Positions 27,773 to 38,049 of a stretch of DNA of 64,000 nucleotides are shown here, piece after piece; within the stretch, counting starts at the first letter, position 1, and the number at the start of each line of letters is the position of its first letter. Origin of the DNA: Acidobacteriota bacterium (lineage in GTDB: Bacteria > Acidobacteriota > Vicinamibacteria > Vicinamibacterales > JAKQTR01); NCBI GenBank assembly GCA_026393755.1, contig JAPKZO010000029.1:80490-144489 (forward strand), given 5' to 3'. Under the pieces are notes generated by a model that worked only from the letters and a program-made list of their open reading frames with translations, was not told the origin of the DNA and did not search any database. The translations under genes and the position numbers were made by a program.

Positions 27773-30700
27773 ATGTCCGATGTCATGCGAATCCAGCCGT
27801 TTGCGACGCAACTCGCCCGGATTCTCATGGAATACGAGCGCCACGGCTCGATCTTCGACATCCCCGAATCAATGTTCTACACGCCGGCGCCGAATGCGCC
27901 ATTTGCGGTGCCGGATCTGTTCGGCCGCCACCTCGCGACACCAGTGGGACCCTCGGCCGGGCCGCACACCCAACTCAGCCAGAACATCATCTCGGCCTTC
28001 CTCTGCGGCGGCCGATTCATGGAGTTGAAGACGGTTCAGGTGCGGGACCAGCTGACGATCCCTCGTCCCTGCATCGACATGACCGACGAGGGCTACAACG
28101 TCGAGTGGTCCCAGGAGCTCACCCTCGATCAATCGGCACACGAGTACATCGTTGCCTGGGCCATCGTACACATCCTGCCCCGGCTGCTCGGATGGGACCG
28201 CCAGTCGAGCAGTCCGTCTGGCGGTCCTGGTGTCATCTTCGACATGAGCGTCGGCTACAACTTCGAAGGCATCACCAGCCCCCGCATGACGCACTTCCTG
28301 GATGTGATGGCTGACGCGTCCGGCCAGATCGGCCAGATCACTGATTGTCTGCGTCGCCAGTTCCCACGATTCTCCGATATCGAGATTCCCGCCCGCATTG
28401 TCAGCAGCGTCACCCTCTCGACGATGCACGGCTGCCCGCCGGACGAGATCGAGCGCATTGCCCTCTACCTGCTGGACCAACGGAACCTCCACACCGTCGT
28501 CAAGCTCAATCCCACCCTGCTCGGCCGCGACGAGGTGCGTGACATCGTCAACGGCCAGCTGGGCTTTATCGAGATCGAGATTCCCGACGCCGTGTTCGAC
28601 CACGATCTGCACTACGACGGGGCCGTTGGCCTGATTGCCAGGCTCAAGCGCGCAGGAACGGAACGAGGCCTGACCTTCGGCGTCAAGTTGAGCAACACGC
28701 TGGCCACGCGCAACCACACCGGGCGGTTGCCAGGCGACGAAGTGTACATGTCCGGTCGGTCACTCTATCCGGTGACGATGAAGCTGTTCGACCGGTTGCT
28801 CCATGCGTTCAACGGCGAACTGCACGTTTCTTACTCGGCGGGCGTCGATGCGCTCAATGTCGCCACCGTTCTGTCGTGCGGTGCGCTGCCGGTGACCGGG
28901 TGTACCGATCTGCTGAAGCCGGGAGGCTATGCACGCCTCACCGACTGGCTGGCGCACGCCGGCACGGCGATGAACGCCGCCGGGGCGACCAGTGTCGCAG
29001 ATTACTCGCAGGATCGGTTGTCCAACGTCGGCCGCGCCGCCACCGAGGCGCTCTCGAATCCGCGGTACAAGAAGAACGCGTTTCCACACGGCCTGCCGAA
29101 GGTGGCATCAGGCCTGGGGCTATGGGATTGCGTCGTCGCTCCGTGCGTCGAAGCGTGCGCCGTGGAGCAGGATGTGCCCGAGTACGCGTGGCTCATTGCG
29201 CAGGGCGATTACGACCGGGCGCTCGAGGTCATCCTGGCCCGCAATCCGCTGCCTGGGGTCACCGGCTACGTGTGCACGAGGGTGTGCGAGACGCGGTGCA
29301 CCCGTAACGACTACGACGAGACCGTCGCGATCCGCGCGTTGAAGCGAATCGCCGAAGAACGCGGGCACGCGGAGTATGTGTCAAGGTTGGCGGCGCCGAC
29401 CGGACGGCGAGTTGCGATTATCGGGAGCGGCCCGTCCGGTCTCGCCGCAGCCGCATTTCTCGCGCTCAATGGCGTGCAGGCGACGATCTTCGAATCGAAG
29501 GGTGTCGCCGGCGGAATGTTGCGCATGGTTCCGCCATTCCGCCTGCCGTCGGAGATCATTGAGCGGGACATCGGCCGGATCATCGCGCTCGGCGTGACGA
29601 TCGCGCTCAACACGAGAATCAGCGGCCCCCCGGAGGAGTTGCTCGCGCGAGGGTTCGACGCGGTCTACCTTGCCGCAGGGTTTCAGCGCGATGCGCCGCT
29701 GGACGTGCCCGGGGTCGATGGCGCTGGTGTCATTCCCGCCCTGGCCATGCTCGAACGTGCGCGGCGCGGGCAGGCTGTGGCGATAGGGAAGCGCCCCGTC
29801 ATCATCGGCGGCGGCGACACGGCGATGGACGCCGCGCGCACGGCGCAGCGACTTGTCGGCAGTCCGGTCACGATTTTGTATCGCCGCACGCGCCCGGAGA
29901 TGCCCGCTGCCCCCGAGGAACTCGACGGCGCGCTCGAAGAAGGCAATCGCCTCGAGGAACTGGTGGCCCCGGTGGAGATCCTCCGCGATGGCGCCAGCGT
30001 CATCGGCGTCCGGTGCGTGCGCAACGAGCTCGGCGAGTCCGGGGCCGACGGGAGGCGGAACCCCAAGGCCATTCCCGGGAGCGAGTTTGTTGTGCCGTGC
30101 GACACGGTCATCGTGGCCGTTGGCCAGCGTCCCGAGTTGACGTTTCTCGATGGAAGCCAGGTGACGCGCCACGCGAAAGGCGGCGTGGTGGTTGACCACG
30201 CGACGCGGTGTGCCGGTCCGGACCGGGTGTACGCCGGCGGCGACATGGTCGTTGAACCCGGCAGCATCATCACGGCGTGCGCGGACGGACGTAAAGCGGC
30301 CGAGTCGATCTGCGACCGCCTGGGCGTGCCATTTGCGCAGCCGTCTTCGCGGCCCTTGCGTCTTTCGGCGCAGGACATCATCGACGTCAAGGCCGTGAGG
30401 GCGCAGAGGATTCATCAATTCAAGCCGAATCTGACGCCGGCGGCCGAGCGCGTGAGCTTCACCCTGGTCGAATCCACGATCGCCGCTGCCGCCGCGCGCC
30501 GTGAGGCGTTGCGCTGTGTGCAGTGCGCCGCGTTGTGCGACAAGTGCGTCGAGGTCTGCCCGAACCGGTCGAACTACACCTTCGCGATGCGTCCGGTGCG
30601 CTGGACACTACCCGTCGTTGGCGCCGACGGCGGGCGGCTGGTTGTGACGGGTTCTGAGGAGTTCATCATCATGCAGGATCGCCAGATCCTGCACGTCGAT

Positions 30701-31066
30701 GATTTCTGCAACGAGTGCGACAACTGCCAGACGTTCTGTGTGCATCACGGCCGGCCCTACGCCGACAAGCCGCGTCTGTTCCTCGATGCCGGCGTCTTTG
30801 CGGCCGAAAGCAGCAATGCGTTCCACATCGACGGCGACGCGATTCGGCGTCGTGAGAGCGGGCGCGAGAGTTCCCTCCTGGTTGGCAACGACACCTTCAT
30901 GTTCGAGGATGCCCGTTTGGAGGTCGTCTTGTCGAGAGACTGGCGGATTCGGAGCATGATCGCGAAGGTGCCGTTTGAGGGCACCTGCTCATTCCGATCT
31001 GCGGCCGAGATGGCTGTGCTCTACGAAGGCGTCGGCGCAGCGTTGCCGTTTCTGCTGATCCGGTAG
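27773..31066 (+). CDS. ygfK: YgfK-like iron-sulfur flavoprotein (putative selenate reductase subunit)
   Basis: 1097 aa, close in layout to E. coli YgfK (about 1030 aa). The N-terminal 430 residues are a dihydroorotate-dehydrogenase-like barrel (TPVGPSAGPHTQLSQNI, GGRFMELKTVQ, STMHGCPPDEIE). The GltD-like cysteine segment follows (CVEACAVEQDVPEYAWL...CTRVCETRCTRNDYDE), then FAD and NAD(P)H Rossmann motifs (IIGSGPSGLAA, IIGGGDTAMDAA). The C terminus has two further cysteine clusters (CVQCAALCDKCVEVCPNR and CNECDNCQTFC). In enterobacteria the gene belongs to a purine-catabolism/selenate locus. Here none of those partners (ssnA, xdh, hydA) is present, so the role is open. The ATG at 27773 aligns with the E. 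coli start; no strong ribosome site is seen. Confidence 0.9.
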   Translation: MSDVMRIQPFATQLARILMEYERHGSIFDIPESMFYTPAPNAPFAVPDLFGRHLATPVGPSAGPHTQLSQNIISAFLCGGRFMELKTVQVRDQLTIPRPCIDMTDEGYNVEWSQELTLDQSAHEYIVAWAIVHILPRLLGWDRQSSSPSGGPGVIFDMSVGYNFEGITSPRMTHFLDVMADASGQIGQITDCLRRQFPRFSDIEIPARIVSSVTLSTMHGCPPDEIERIALYLLDQRNLHTVVKLNPTLLGRDEVRDIVNGQLGFIEIEIPDAVFDHDLHYDGAVGLIARLKRAGTERGLTFGVKLSNTLATRNHTGRLPGDEVYMSGRSLYPVTMKLFDRLLHAFNGELHVSYSAGVDALNVATVLSCGALPVTGCTDLLKPGGYARLTDWLAHAGTAMNAAGATSVADYSQDRLSNVGRAATEALSNPRYKKNAFPHGLPKVASGLGLWDCVVAPCVEACAVEQDVPEYAWLIAQGDYDRALEVILARNPLPGVTGYVCTRVCETRCTRNDYDETVAIRALKRIAEERGHAEYVSRLAAPTGRRVAIIGSGPSGLAAAAFLALNGVQATIFESKGVAGGMLRMVPPFRLPSEIIERDIGRIIALGVTIALNTRISGPPEELLARGFDAVYLAAGFQRDAPLDVPGVDGAGVIPALAMLERARRGQAVAIGKRPVIIGGGDTAMDAARTAQRLVGSPVTILYRRTRPEMPAAPEELDGALEEGNRLEELVAPVEILRDGASVIGVRCVRNELGESGADGRRNPKAIPGSEFVVPCDTVIVAVGQRPELTFLDGSQVTRHAKGGVVVDHATRCAGPDRVYAGGDMVVEPGSIITACADGRKAAESICDRLGVPFAQPSSRPLRLSAQDIIDVKAVRAQRIHQFKPNLTPAAERVSFTLVESTIAAAAARREALRCVQCAALCDKCVEVCPNRSNYTFAMRPVRWTLPVVGADGGRLVVTGSEEFIIMQDRQILHVDDFCNECDNCQTFCVHHGRPYADKPRLFLDAGVFAAESSNAFHIDGDAIRRRESGRESSLLVGNDTFMFEDARLEVVLSRDWRIRSMIAKVPFEGTCSFRSAAEMAVLYEGVGAALPFLLIR

Positions 31067-31118
31067 ACGCTTTCGTGAATCGAAGGGTTAGAATCGCAGC
31101 GATCGATCGACAAGGCTT

Positions 31119-32675
31119 GTGTGTGTGGTGACAACCAACGCGATCTTCGCACTCGGTGGACGGTTCCGTGAGGTGTGGCACCTCGCTGCCGGCGTCGCTG
31201 CGCTCGTGCTCGTGACGCTCATCTACCGTGGGCTGGTCGGTATTTCCAACCCGACCGTCGTTGCTTTTTCGTACCTGCTCATAATTCTGCTGCTGGCCGC
31301 CGCCTCGACGCTGCGTGTGGCCGTGGCGGCTTCAGTGCTGGCCGTCCTGGCGGTCAACTTCTACTTTCTGCCGCCGGTCGGCACCTTCACCATCGCGGAC
31401 CCGCAGAACTGGGTCGCACTGCTTGCCTTCCTGGCGGTCAGTTTCGTGGCGAGCCGGCTTTCGCTCGTCGCGCGGCAGCGCGCCGATGATGCCACTGAGC
31501 GCCGTGACGAGCTGAATCGGCTCTTCGACCTGAGCCGGGACATCCTGCTGACCACCGAGAGCCGTGATGCCGTCGATGATCTTGCCAGGTACATGACGCG
31601 CCGGTTCAGCCTCGATTACGTCTGTATATGTCTGCCTGGCCCCGAAGCATGGCACCTGCACGAATCCGGGTCCGGCGTCATCCTCGATCGACACGAACTG
31701 GACCTGGCGCTCGCGACTGCGCGCGGAGCGCTGGAGTTCGATGCGCAGACGCGAACCTACGGCGGGCACCGCCGCGTCGTCACCGACACTGGGGTGGAAG
31801 CGCTGCTGGTGCCGCTTCGCCTGGGCACTCGCGCAGTCGGCCTGCTGGCAACGGCAGGACGCCAGGTCGACCCCGGCACACTGGACGCGATTGCCGGTCT
31901 GGCGGCGATCGCTATCGAGCGCGTGAAGTTCCTGGAGGAACGGCAGGCGGCCGAACGCGTCCGGCATGGCGCCGAGTTGAAATCGGCGCTGCTGGCGTCG
32001 CTTGGCCACGACTTGAGAACCCCGCTTACGGCCATCGGGGTCGCGGCCAACAACCTGCGAGCGTCGTGGTTGACCGAGACGCAGCGCGTCGAACAACTAG
32101 ATATCGTGGTGTCGGAAGTCGAACGGCTGAATCGCCTGTTCCAGAACATCGTCGACATGGCCCGCATCGATACCGGTGGCGTGGATGCCGAGCTGGAGTG
32201 GGTGCATCCGTCAGAGGTCGTCGACGCGGCGGTTCAACAGGCGCAGCGCGCGGTGCAGGATCATCAATTGGTGATTGACGCGGAGACCACGAAGGTGGTG
32301 CAGGTCGATCCCAGGCTGACCGCCGCGGCCCTCGCGCATCTCCTGGAGAATGCGGGACAGTACGCACCGGCGGGGACAGCGATCGCGGTCATCGCTCAGG
32401 TCGATGACGAGGGGCTGACACTAGCCGTCAGAGATCGGGGACCCGGCATCAGCGCGCAGGATCTGCCGCGCCTGTTTGAGCGGTTCTACAGGGGGGCCAG
32501 CGCTCGCAGGCTCGCATTCGGCACAGGGATGGGGCTGGCCATCACCCGGGGATTGCTTGCCGCGCAGGGCGGCCGCGTGTGGGCCGAGAATATGCCCGGT
32601 GGTGGTGCGTGCTTTACCATGCATGTCCCGACGGCAAGCCGCATCCGGCCGGCTCCGGGCACGGAATCGCCATGA
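31119..32675 (+). CDS. kdpD: Sensor histidine kinase equal to the C-terminal half of KdpD
   Basis: 518 aa. Residues about 21-110 hold the four transmembrane helices of the KdpD/DUF4118 domain (including VNFYFLPPVGTFTIADPQNW), 130-275 a GAF domain, and 285-350 HisKA with the phospho-acceptor His297 in SLGHDLRTPLTA. The ATP-binding domain follows (N box HLLENAGQYAP, DRGPGIS, GTGMGLAI). The N-terminal KdpD ATPase and Usp domains of full-length KdpD (about 890 aa) are missing and are encoded separately at 38422-39561. The start is one of several consecutive GTGs (31119, 31125, 31128); AAGG is best spaced for 31125. The stop overlaps kdpE as ATGA. Confidence 0.9.
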   Translation: MCVVTTNAIFALGGRFREVWHLAAGVAALVLVTLIYRGLVGISNPTVVAFSYLLIILLLAAASTLRVAVAASVLAVLAVNFYFLPPVGTFTIADPQNWVALLAFLAVSFVASRLSLVARQRADDATERRDELNRLFDLSRDILLTTESRDAVDDLARYMTRRFSLDYVCICLPGPEAWHLHESGSGVILDRHELDLALATARGALEFDAQTRTYGGHRRVVTDTGVEALLVPLRLGTRAVGLLATAGRQVDPGTLDAIAGLAAIAIERVKFLEERQAAERVRHGAELKSALLASLGHDLRTPLTAIGVAANNLRASWLTETQRVEQLDIVVSEVERLNRLFQNIVDMARIDTGGVDAELEWVHPSEVVDAAVQQAQRAVQDHQLVIDAETTKVVQVDPRLTAAALAHLLENAGQYAPAGTAIAVIAQVDDEGLTLAVRDRGPGISAQDLPRLFERFYRGASARRLAFGTGMGLAITRGLLAAQGGRVWAENMPGGGACFTMHVPTASRIRPAPGTESP

Positions 32676-33370
32676 CACGCCAGGCACGCATCCTGCTCGT
32701 CGATGATGAGGTATCCATCCAGCGAACAATGACACCACTGCTGCGCTCGCGCGGCTACGACGTGGAGGTGGCGGGGACTGGACGGGACGCGCTTGCGTCG
32801 ATCGAGCGGGAACAGCCGGACCTCATCGTGCTGGACCTCGGCTTGCCCGACATCGACGGTCTTGACGTCTGCCGCCGCGTGCGGGAGCGATGGGACATTC
32901 CGATTCTCGTGCTGTCGGCCAGGGGCGCAGAAAAAGACAAGGTCGTCGCGCTCGACGAGGGAGCCGACGACTACGTGACAAAGCCGTTTGGCCCCGACGA
33001 ACTGCTGGCCCGCGTGAGGGCCGCGCTGCGCCGCAGGCTCGCAGGCGACCAGCCCGATTCAGGTCAACTGCAGCGGGGCGATCTCGTCATTGACTTCGAC
33101 CGGCGACGCGTCACCCGGGGCGACACCGAGGTCAGGCTGACGCCGAAGGAATTCGAGTTGCTCGCCATCATGGCGCGCCATGCCGGCCAGGTGCTGACGC
33201 ACCGCGTGATCCTGAAGAGCATCTGGGGACCCCACAGCGTCGATCAACCGGAACACCTGCGGGTGCTGATGGGGCAGTTGCGCAAGAAGATCGAACCCGA
33301 CCCTGCCCGCCCGCGATACCTCGTCACCGAGCCGTGGGTCGGCTATCGATTTGCGGCCGACATCGAGTGA
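32672..33370 (+). CDS. kdpE: Response regulator KdpE (OmpR family)
   Basis: 232 aa. The receiver domain has the acidic pair Asp11-Asp12, phospho-acceptor Asp55 (VLDLGLPD), Ser/Thr near 83 and Lys105 (VTKPFGPDEL). The C-terminal winged helix-turn-helix is OmpR/PhoB type (LTPKEFELLAIMARHAGQVLTHRVILKSIWG, then HLRVLMGQLRKKIE). It is coupled to the histidine kinase gene by an ATGA overlap. It should activate the kdp operon; the likely target repeats are at 38344-38384. Its stop is 44 bases from the convergent end of kdpC. Confidence 0.92.
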   Translation: MTRQARILLVDDEVSIQRTMTPLLRSRGYDVEVAGTGRDALASIEREQPDLIVLDLGLPDIDGLDVCRRVRERWDIPILVLSARGAEKDKVVALDEGADDYVTKPFGPDELLARVRAALRRRLAGDQPDSGQLQRGDLVIDFDRRRVTRGDTEVRLTPKEFELLAIMARHAGQVLTHRVILKSIWGPHSVDQPEHLRVLMGQLRKKIEPDPARPRYLVTEPWVGYRFAADIE

Positions 33371-33414
33371 AGCCGGCGCCCCGGAGTCACGGCGCACCTG
33401 GCGATCGACCTCGA

Positions 33415-33999
33415 CTATTTCCGCATCGGGTACCGCGCATCCAGCGCGAGGTTCAGCAGCAGCACATTCACACGGGCCTCTCCGAGCACGCCGAGATCTC
33501 GCTCCTCCGTGTGTTCCGCGACGACGCGCCTGACCACGGACTCTGGAATCCCACGTTCTCGCGCGACCCGCGCCATCTGGAATTCGGCCGCCGCCGGCGA
33601 GATGTGCGGGTCGAGGCCGGATCCTGAGGCGGTCACCAGGTCTATCGGAACCGGCTTCGTCTGGTCCTTACGACGAGCGGCCGCGACGCCGGCGGCGACG
33701 CGGTCAACCAGCGCCCTGTTCGTGGGGCCGAAGTTCGAACCGCCGGACGCGGTTGGGTCGTATCCGGCCGATCCAGCGGCCGACGGCCGCGATCTGAAGT
33801 ACCCGGCGGAGGAGAACGGCTGGCCGATCAGCCTGGACCCGACAATTCTGCCTTCGCGGTACACCAGTTGCCCGTTGGCTTTGTCCGAAAACAGAGCCTG
33901 CGCGATTGCCGTCACGACGAGTGGGTAGCCGAGTCCGAGCACGACGGCCATGACAGCCGTCATCAAGAGGGCCACTATCGTGTTCTTCCAGACGTTCAT
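33415..33999 (-). CDS. kdpC: Potassium-transporting ATPase subunit C
   Basis: Small assembly and ATP-affinity subunit of the high-affinity KdpFABC potassium pump. One N-terminal membrane helix (about residues 8-30) is followed by a periplasmic domain with the KdpC motifs GRIVGSRLIGQPF, YFRSRPSAAG and ASGSGLDPHISP; the C terminus ends LALDARYP. The ATG at 33999 gives 194 aa, the family length. A GTG at 34026 that shares one base with the kdpB stop (TAGTG) is an alternative and would add 9 residues. Last gene of the kdp operon. Confidence 0.92.
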   Translation of the reverse strand: MNVWKNTIVALLMTAVMAVVLGLGYPLVVTAIAQALFSDKANGQLVYREGRIVGSRLIGQPFSSAGYFRSRPSAAGSAGYDPTASGGSNFGPTNRALVDRVAAGVAAARRKDQTKPVPIDLVTASGSGLDPHISPAAAEFQMARVARERGIPESVVRRVVAEHTEERDLGVLGEARVNVLLLNLALDARYPMRK

Positions 34000-34025
34000 G
34001 ACGAATCGCTCGCTTTCCTGCGCCA

Positions 34026-36062
34026 CTACGCGAGACGCAGCGCCGTGATGATGACGTCGATGATCTTGATGCCCGCAAACGGCACGACCAGCCCGCCAGC
34101 TCCGTAGATCAGCAGGTTCCGACGCAACAGCCGTTCGGCGCTCATCGGTCTGTACTGGACGCCTCTCAAGGCCAGCGGCACGAGCGCCACGATGATGACG
34201 GCGTTGAAGATCACGGCCGACAGGATCGCCGATTCCGGGGTGTGGAGCCGCATGACGTTCAATGTCATCAGGACCGGGAACGTGACCGCAAACATCGCCG
34301 GGATGATCGCGAAGTACTTCGCGACGTCGTTCGCGATCGAAAAGGTCGTCAGCGCCCCGCGCGTCATCAGCAACTGCTTGCCGATTTCGACGATGTCGAT
34401 GAGCTTCGTCGGGTTCGAGTCGAGGTCCACCATATTGCCGGCCTCTTTGGCGGCCTGCGTCCCCGTATTCATGGCGACCGCGACGTCGGCCTGAGCGAGT
34501 GCCGGGGCGTCATTCGTGCCATCGCCGGTCATAGCGACCAGCTTGCCCTCCTGCTGCTCCCGCCTGATCAGGCGCAGTTTGTCCTCCGGTGTGGCCTGCG
34601 CCAGAAAGTCGTCAACGCCGGCCTCGCTGGCAATCGACGCTGCGGTCAGCGGGTTATCGCCGGTGATCATCACCGTCCTGATGCCCATCGCACGAAGCTG
34701 GGCGAAGCGATCGCGGATGCCGCCCTTGACGATGTCCTTGAGGTGGATGACGCCAAGGGCGCGGCCGCCATCGGCCACGACCAGCGGCGTCCCGCCCGAT
34801 CGGGCGATCCGGGCGATCAGCGGATCCAGATCGGGAGGAACGATGCCGCCGTGTTCAATCACGAAGCGCTGCACGGCGTCTGCGGCACCTTTGCGGATCC
34901 GTCGCCCGTCGGTGTCGACGCCGGACATTCGAGTCAGGGCACTGAATGCGACGAACGCCACGCGCGGAGTGACCTCACGGCCACGGAGGCCGTACTTGGT
35001 CTTGGCCAGGATGACGATAGACCGGCCCTCGGGGGTCTCGTCAGGCAGCGACGAGATCTGCGCCGCGCTGGCGAGTTCCTGTTCCGTGACACCGCTCAGC
35101 GGGACAAACTCCGTGGCTTCGCGGTTGCCAAGCGTGATCGTTCCGGTCTTGTCGAGCAGCAGCGTATGGATGTCACCGGCGGCTTCGACGGCTCGACCGG
35201 ACATGGCCAGGACATTGCGCTGCACCAGCCGGTCCATGCCGGCAATCCCAATCGCCGACAACAAGCCGCCAATCGTCGTAGGGATCAGACACACCAGCAG
35301 CGACACCAGCACGAAGACCGACTGCGGGGATCCGGAGTAAATGGCCATCGGCTGAAGCGCCACAACCGCCAGCAGAAAGATGATCGTCAAGCCCGCCAGC
35401 AGGATGTTCAGCGCGATCTCGTTTGGCGTCTTGCGGCGCGCCGCGCCCTCAACCAGCGCGATCATGCGATCCAGAAACGTCTCGCCCGGGTTCGATGTGA
35501 TCCGGATCGTGATCGAATCCGACAGCACTTTCGTGCCCCCCGTGACCGCCGATCGATCGCCTCCCGATTCGCGAATGACGGGTGCGGACTCTCCCGTGAT
35601 CGCCGATTCATCCACCGACGCCACGCCTTCGACGACCTCGCCGTCGCCCGGAATGAACTCCCCCGCTGCGACGATGACCACGTCGTCTCTTCGTAGCATC
35701 GCTGCCGAAACCGTCTCGGTCGTCCCGTCGGCGCGGCAGCGCCGGGCCACGGTCTCGGTCCTGGCTTTCCGGAGTGTGGCGGCCTGGGCCTTTCCGCGTC
35801 CCTCGGCCATCGCCTCGGCAAAGTTGGCGAAGAGCACCGTCAGCCACAGCCAGCACGTGATCTGCACCTCAAAACCGATGTGGCCGGCGCCCGTTGTCAT
35901 GTGCCACGCCAGCTCTGCCGTTGTCAGAACGCAGCCGATCTCGACGACGAACATCACCGGATTGCGCATCATCAGACGGGGGTCGAGCTTGCGCAGCGCG
36001 CCCGGGAGCGCCGTGCCGACGATGCCGGCATCCCAGATGGCGGACGAATGACGAACAGCCAC
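34026..36062 (-). CDS. kdpB: Potassium-transporting ATPase subunit B (P-type ATPase)
   Basis: 678-aa catalytic subunit that hydrolyses ATP. The phosphorylation site Asp304 is in [12 protein letters not shown], with the actuator motif [12 protein letters not shown], the hinge [10 protein letters not shown] and the KdpB-specific [19 protein letters not shown]. Starts with GTG at 36062, with AGGGG 7 bases upstream and 9 bases after the kdpA stop; the stop shares a base with a possible GTG of kdpC. Length equals that of E. coli KdpB. Confidence 0.95.
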   Translation of the reverse strand: MAVRHSSAIWDAGIVGTALPGALRKLDPRLMMRNPVMFVVEIGCVLTTAELAWHMTTGAGHIGFEVQITCWLWLTVLFANFAEAMAEGRGKAQAATLRKARTETVARRCRADGTTETVSAAMLRRDDVVIVAAGEFIPGDGEVVEGVASVDESAITGESAPVIRESGGDRSAVTGGTKVLSDSITIRITSNPGETFLDRMIALVEGAARRKTPNEIALNILLAGLTIIFLLAVVALQPMAIYSGSPQSVFVLVSLLVCLIPTTIGGLLSAIGIAGMDRLVQRNVLAMSGRAVEAAGDIHTLLLDKTGTITLGNREATEFVPLSGVTEQELASAAQISSLPDETPEGRSIVILAKTKYGLRGREVTPRVAFVAFSALTRMSGVDTDGRRIRKGAADAVQRFVIEHGGIVPPDLDPLIARIARSGGTPLVVADGGRALGVIHLKDIVKGGIRDRFAQLRAMGIRTVMITGDNPLTAASIASEAGVDDFLAQATPEDKLRLIRREQQEGKLVAMTGDGTNDAPALAQADVAVAMNTGTQAAKEAGNMVDLDSNPTKLIDIVEIGKQLLMTRGALTTFSIANDVAKYFAIIPAMFAVTFPVLMTLNVMRLHTPESAILSAVIFNAVIIVALVPLALRGVQYRPMSAERLLRRNLLIYGAGGLVVPFAGIKIIDVIITALRLA

Positions 36063-36071
36063 AACAGACCC

Positions 36072-37847
36072 CTAGTACACGCGGCCTTGACCCATCATCA
36101 AGTGCTCGACGATTGGGCCAAGGCTCAGCGCCGGAAAGAACGTCAGAGCCCCCACAATCACGACGACGCTGACCAGCAGCACGGTGAACAGCGGCGTCGT
36201 CACGGGGAAAGTCCCTGGCGACGGGGGAACCCGTTTCTTTCGGCCCAGGCTCCCGGCGACCGCGAGCGTTGGAATCACGACCAGAAACCGACCGACGAGC
36301 GTGGCCAGGCCGATGGCCACGTTGTACCACCGGGTGTTGACCGACAGACCCGCAAACGCCGACCCGTTATTACCGGTCCCGGAGACAAACGCATACAGGA
36401 TCTGAGTCAGACCGTGGGGGCCGGGATTGCTGATGCTGGATGTGCCGAACGACGATGAGACCACCGAGATGCCGGCCAGCACGAGAATCGTCAAAGGGAA
36501 GATCAGCACCGCCAGCATGGCCATCTGCACGTCGTACGCCTGGATCTTCTTGCCCATGTACTCTGGTGTGCGTCCGACCATCAGGCCGGCGATGAACACT
36601 GCCAGAATCACGAAGATCAGCATTCCGTACAGGCCCGAGCCGACGCCGCCAAAGATCACTTCACCAAGCATGATGTTGACCAGAGGCACCATGCCGCCAA
36701 GGGGCGTGAACGAGTCGTGCGCGCCGTTGGCGGCTCCGCAACTGGCATCAGTGGTAACGGTCGCGAAGAGCGCCGAGGCGGGAATACCGAACCGGACCTC
36801 CTTGCCCTCCATGTTGCCGCCCGGAGACGTCGCGCTCGCGGCCTGATCGGTGCCCGTCAGCAGCGGATTGCCCCGCGCCTCTGCCCAGTACGTCGTGGTG
36901 ACGCCAGCGAGAAAAAGAAACGCCATGGCCGCCCACACCGCCCATCCGTGTCTTCGCGAGCCCGTCATCTCACCCAGCATGTAGACCAGAGCCGCGGAGA
37001 TAGCGAAAATCGCGAACATCTCGAGGAAGTTGGTCAGGGGTGTCGGGTTTTCGAATGGATGCGCGCTGTTGGCGTTGAAGAAGCCGCCCCCGTTGGTGCC
37101 GAGTTCCTTGATCGCTTCCTGCGATGCCACGGGCCCCTGGGCGATGAGTTGTTCGTTGACAATCCGTGTCGTGATCCTGCCATTTGCGTCTGTGGTCGTA
37201 ACACGTTGCGGGTCAACCAGTGTCGCCCTGTCGTAGGGCCGCAGATTCTGCACGACTCCCTGCGACACCAGCAGCAGAGCGCCGACCAGGCACAGCGGCA
37301 GCAGCACCCAGAGCGTCGCTCTCGTGAAGTCCACCCAGAAGTTGCCGAGAGCGTCGCGTTCTCGTCTGGAGACACCCCGAATGAAGGCCACGGCCAGCGC
37401 GATGCCAGTGCCGGCAGACACAAAGTTCTGAAATGACAGCCCGGCCATCTGCGTGAGATAGCTCATGGTGCTCTCGCCGCTGTAGGCCTGCCAGTTCGTG
37501 TTCGTGGTGAACGAGGCCGCCGTGTTGAACGCGAGGTCTTCAGGCACCGCCGCGAACGCCTGGGGATTCCAGGGCAGCCATTGCTGCACGCGCAGCAGGA
37601 CGTAGAGCAGGACCATCGACACCATGCTGAACAGCAGCATGGCGGCGCCATATTCGGTCCATCGCATCTCGCGCAATTCGTCGACGCGCGTCAGCCAGTA
37701 CAGCCCCCGTTCGACGGGCCGCATGAGGCGATCGAGGAAAGTCCGCTGTCGCTCGAACACGCGCACCAGATACAGGCTAAGCGGCTTGGTGACAGCCAGC
37801 ACGGCCGCCATGAATAGAAGGATCTGCGCCCAACCATTGAGGGTCAT
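36072..37847 (-). CDS. kdpA: Potassium-transporting ATPase subunit A (potassium channel-like)
   Basis: 591-aa, ten-helix K+-selective subunit related to the SKT/Trk channels. Selectivity-filter loops are visible: SFTTNTNWQAYSGE, GTNGGGFFNANSAHPFENP, GCGAANGAHD-like third loop (here CGAANGAHDSF) and GTGNNGSAFAG. The start at 37847 has GGAGAAG 8 bases upstream, inside the end of kdpF, and lies only 2 bases after the kdpF stop, indicating coupling. Slightly longer than E. coli KdpA (557 aa). Confidence 0.95.
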   Translation of the reverse strand: MTLNGWAQILLFMAAVLAVTKPLSLYLVRVFERQRTFLDRLMRPVERGLYWLTRVDELREMRWTEYGAAMLLFSMVSMVLLYVLLRVQQWLPWNPQAFAAVPEDLAFNTAASFTTNTNWQAYSGESTMSYLTQMAGLSFQNFVSAGTGIALAVAFIRGVSRRERDALGNFWVDFTRATLWVLLPLCLVGALLLVSQGVVQNLRPYDRATLVDPQRVTTTDANGRITTRIVNEQLIAQGPVASQEAIKELGTNGGGFFNANSAHPFENPTPLTNFLEMFAIFAISAALVYMLGEMTGSRRHGWAVWAAMAFLFLAGVTTTYWAEARGNPLLTGTDQAASATSPGGNMEGKEVRFGIPASALFATVTTDASCGAANGAHDSFTPLGGMVPLVNIMLGEVIFGGVGSGLYGMLIFVILAVFIAGLMVGRTPEYMGKKIQAYDVQMAMLAVLIFPLTILVLAGISVVSSSFGTSSISNPGPHGLTQILYAFVSGTGNNGSAFAGLSVNTRWYNVAIGLATLVGRFLVVIPTLAVAGSLGRKKRVPPSPGTFPVTTPLFTVLLVSVVVIVGALTFFPALSLGPIVEHLMMGQGRVY

Positions 37848-37849
37848 CG

Positions 37850-37939
37850 TCAGAACTTCTCCGGGGCGAGCAGGGCGACGACGAGGTACACGAGCACGGC
37901 GACCGATACCGCGAGCGGAATCACGTATTCGGCGGGCAT
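37850..37939 (-). CDS. kdpF: KdpF, small stabilising subunit of the Kdp pump
   Basis: 29-aa single-helix peptide (MPAEYVIPLAVSVAVLVYLV, then VALLAPEKF). The C-terminal LLxPExF is the hallmark of KdpF, which stabilises KdpFABC in the membrane. GAGG lies just upstream; the stop is 2 bases before kdpA. Confidence 0.9.
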   Translation of the reverse strand: MPAEYVIPLAVSVAVLVYLVVALLAPEKF

Positions 37940-37949
37940 GCCTCGTTCC

Positions 37950-38036
37950 TCACTTCAGTCGGTCGCAGCCAATGATGCAGGCGGCAGCGACGGCGAAGAA
38001 CACGACGGTGATGCCGAGATAAACCGCATCGAACAT
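37950..38036 (-). CDS. 28-aa membrane peptide upstream of kdpF
   Basis: A 28-codon frame, MFDAVYLGITVVFFAVAAAC then IIGCDRLK. It is one hydrophobic helix ending in a Cys-Asp-Arg-Leu motif, placed 10 bases before the kdpF start and 13 bases after the 86-aa gene. Spacing, hydrophobicity and codon pattern suggest a real small subunit or regulator of the Kdp pump. I recall similar helix-GCDRL peptides next to kdpF in other genomes, but I cannot check that here. The ribosome site is weak (AAGG, 11 bases). Confidence 0.6.
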   Translation of the reverse strand: MFDAVYLGITVVFFAVAAACIIGCDRLK

Positions 38037-38049
38037 GGTCAGCCAGCCT

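Noticed and set aside
31067-31118. Possible terminator hairpin after ygfK (CTTTCG...CGAAGG)
   Set aside because: The stem has a mismatch and only about five pairs, with no T-run.
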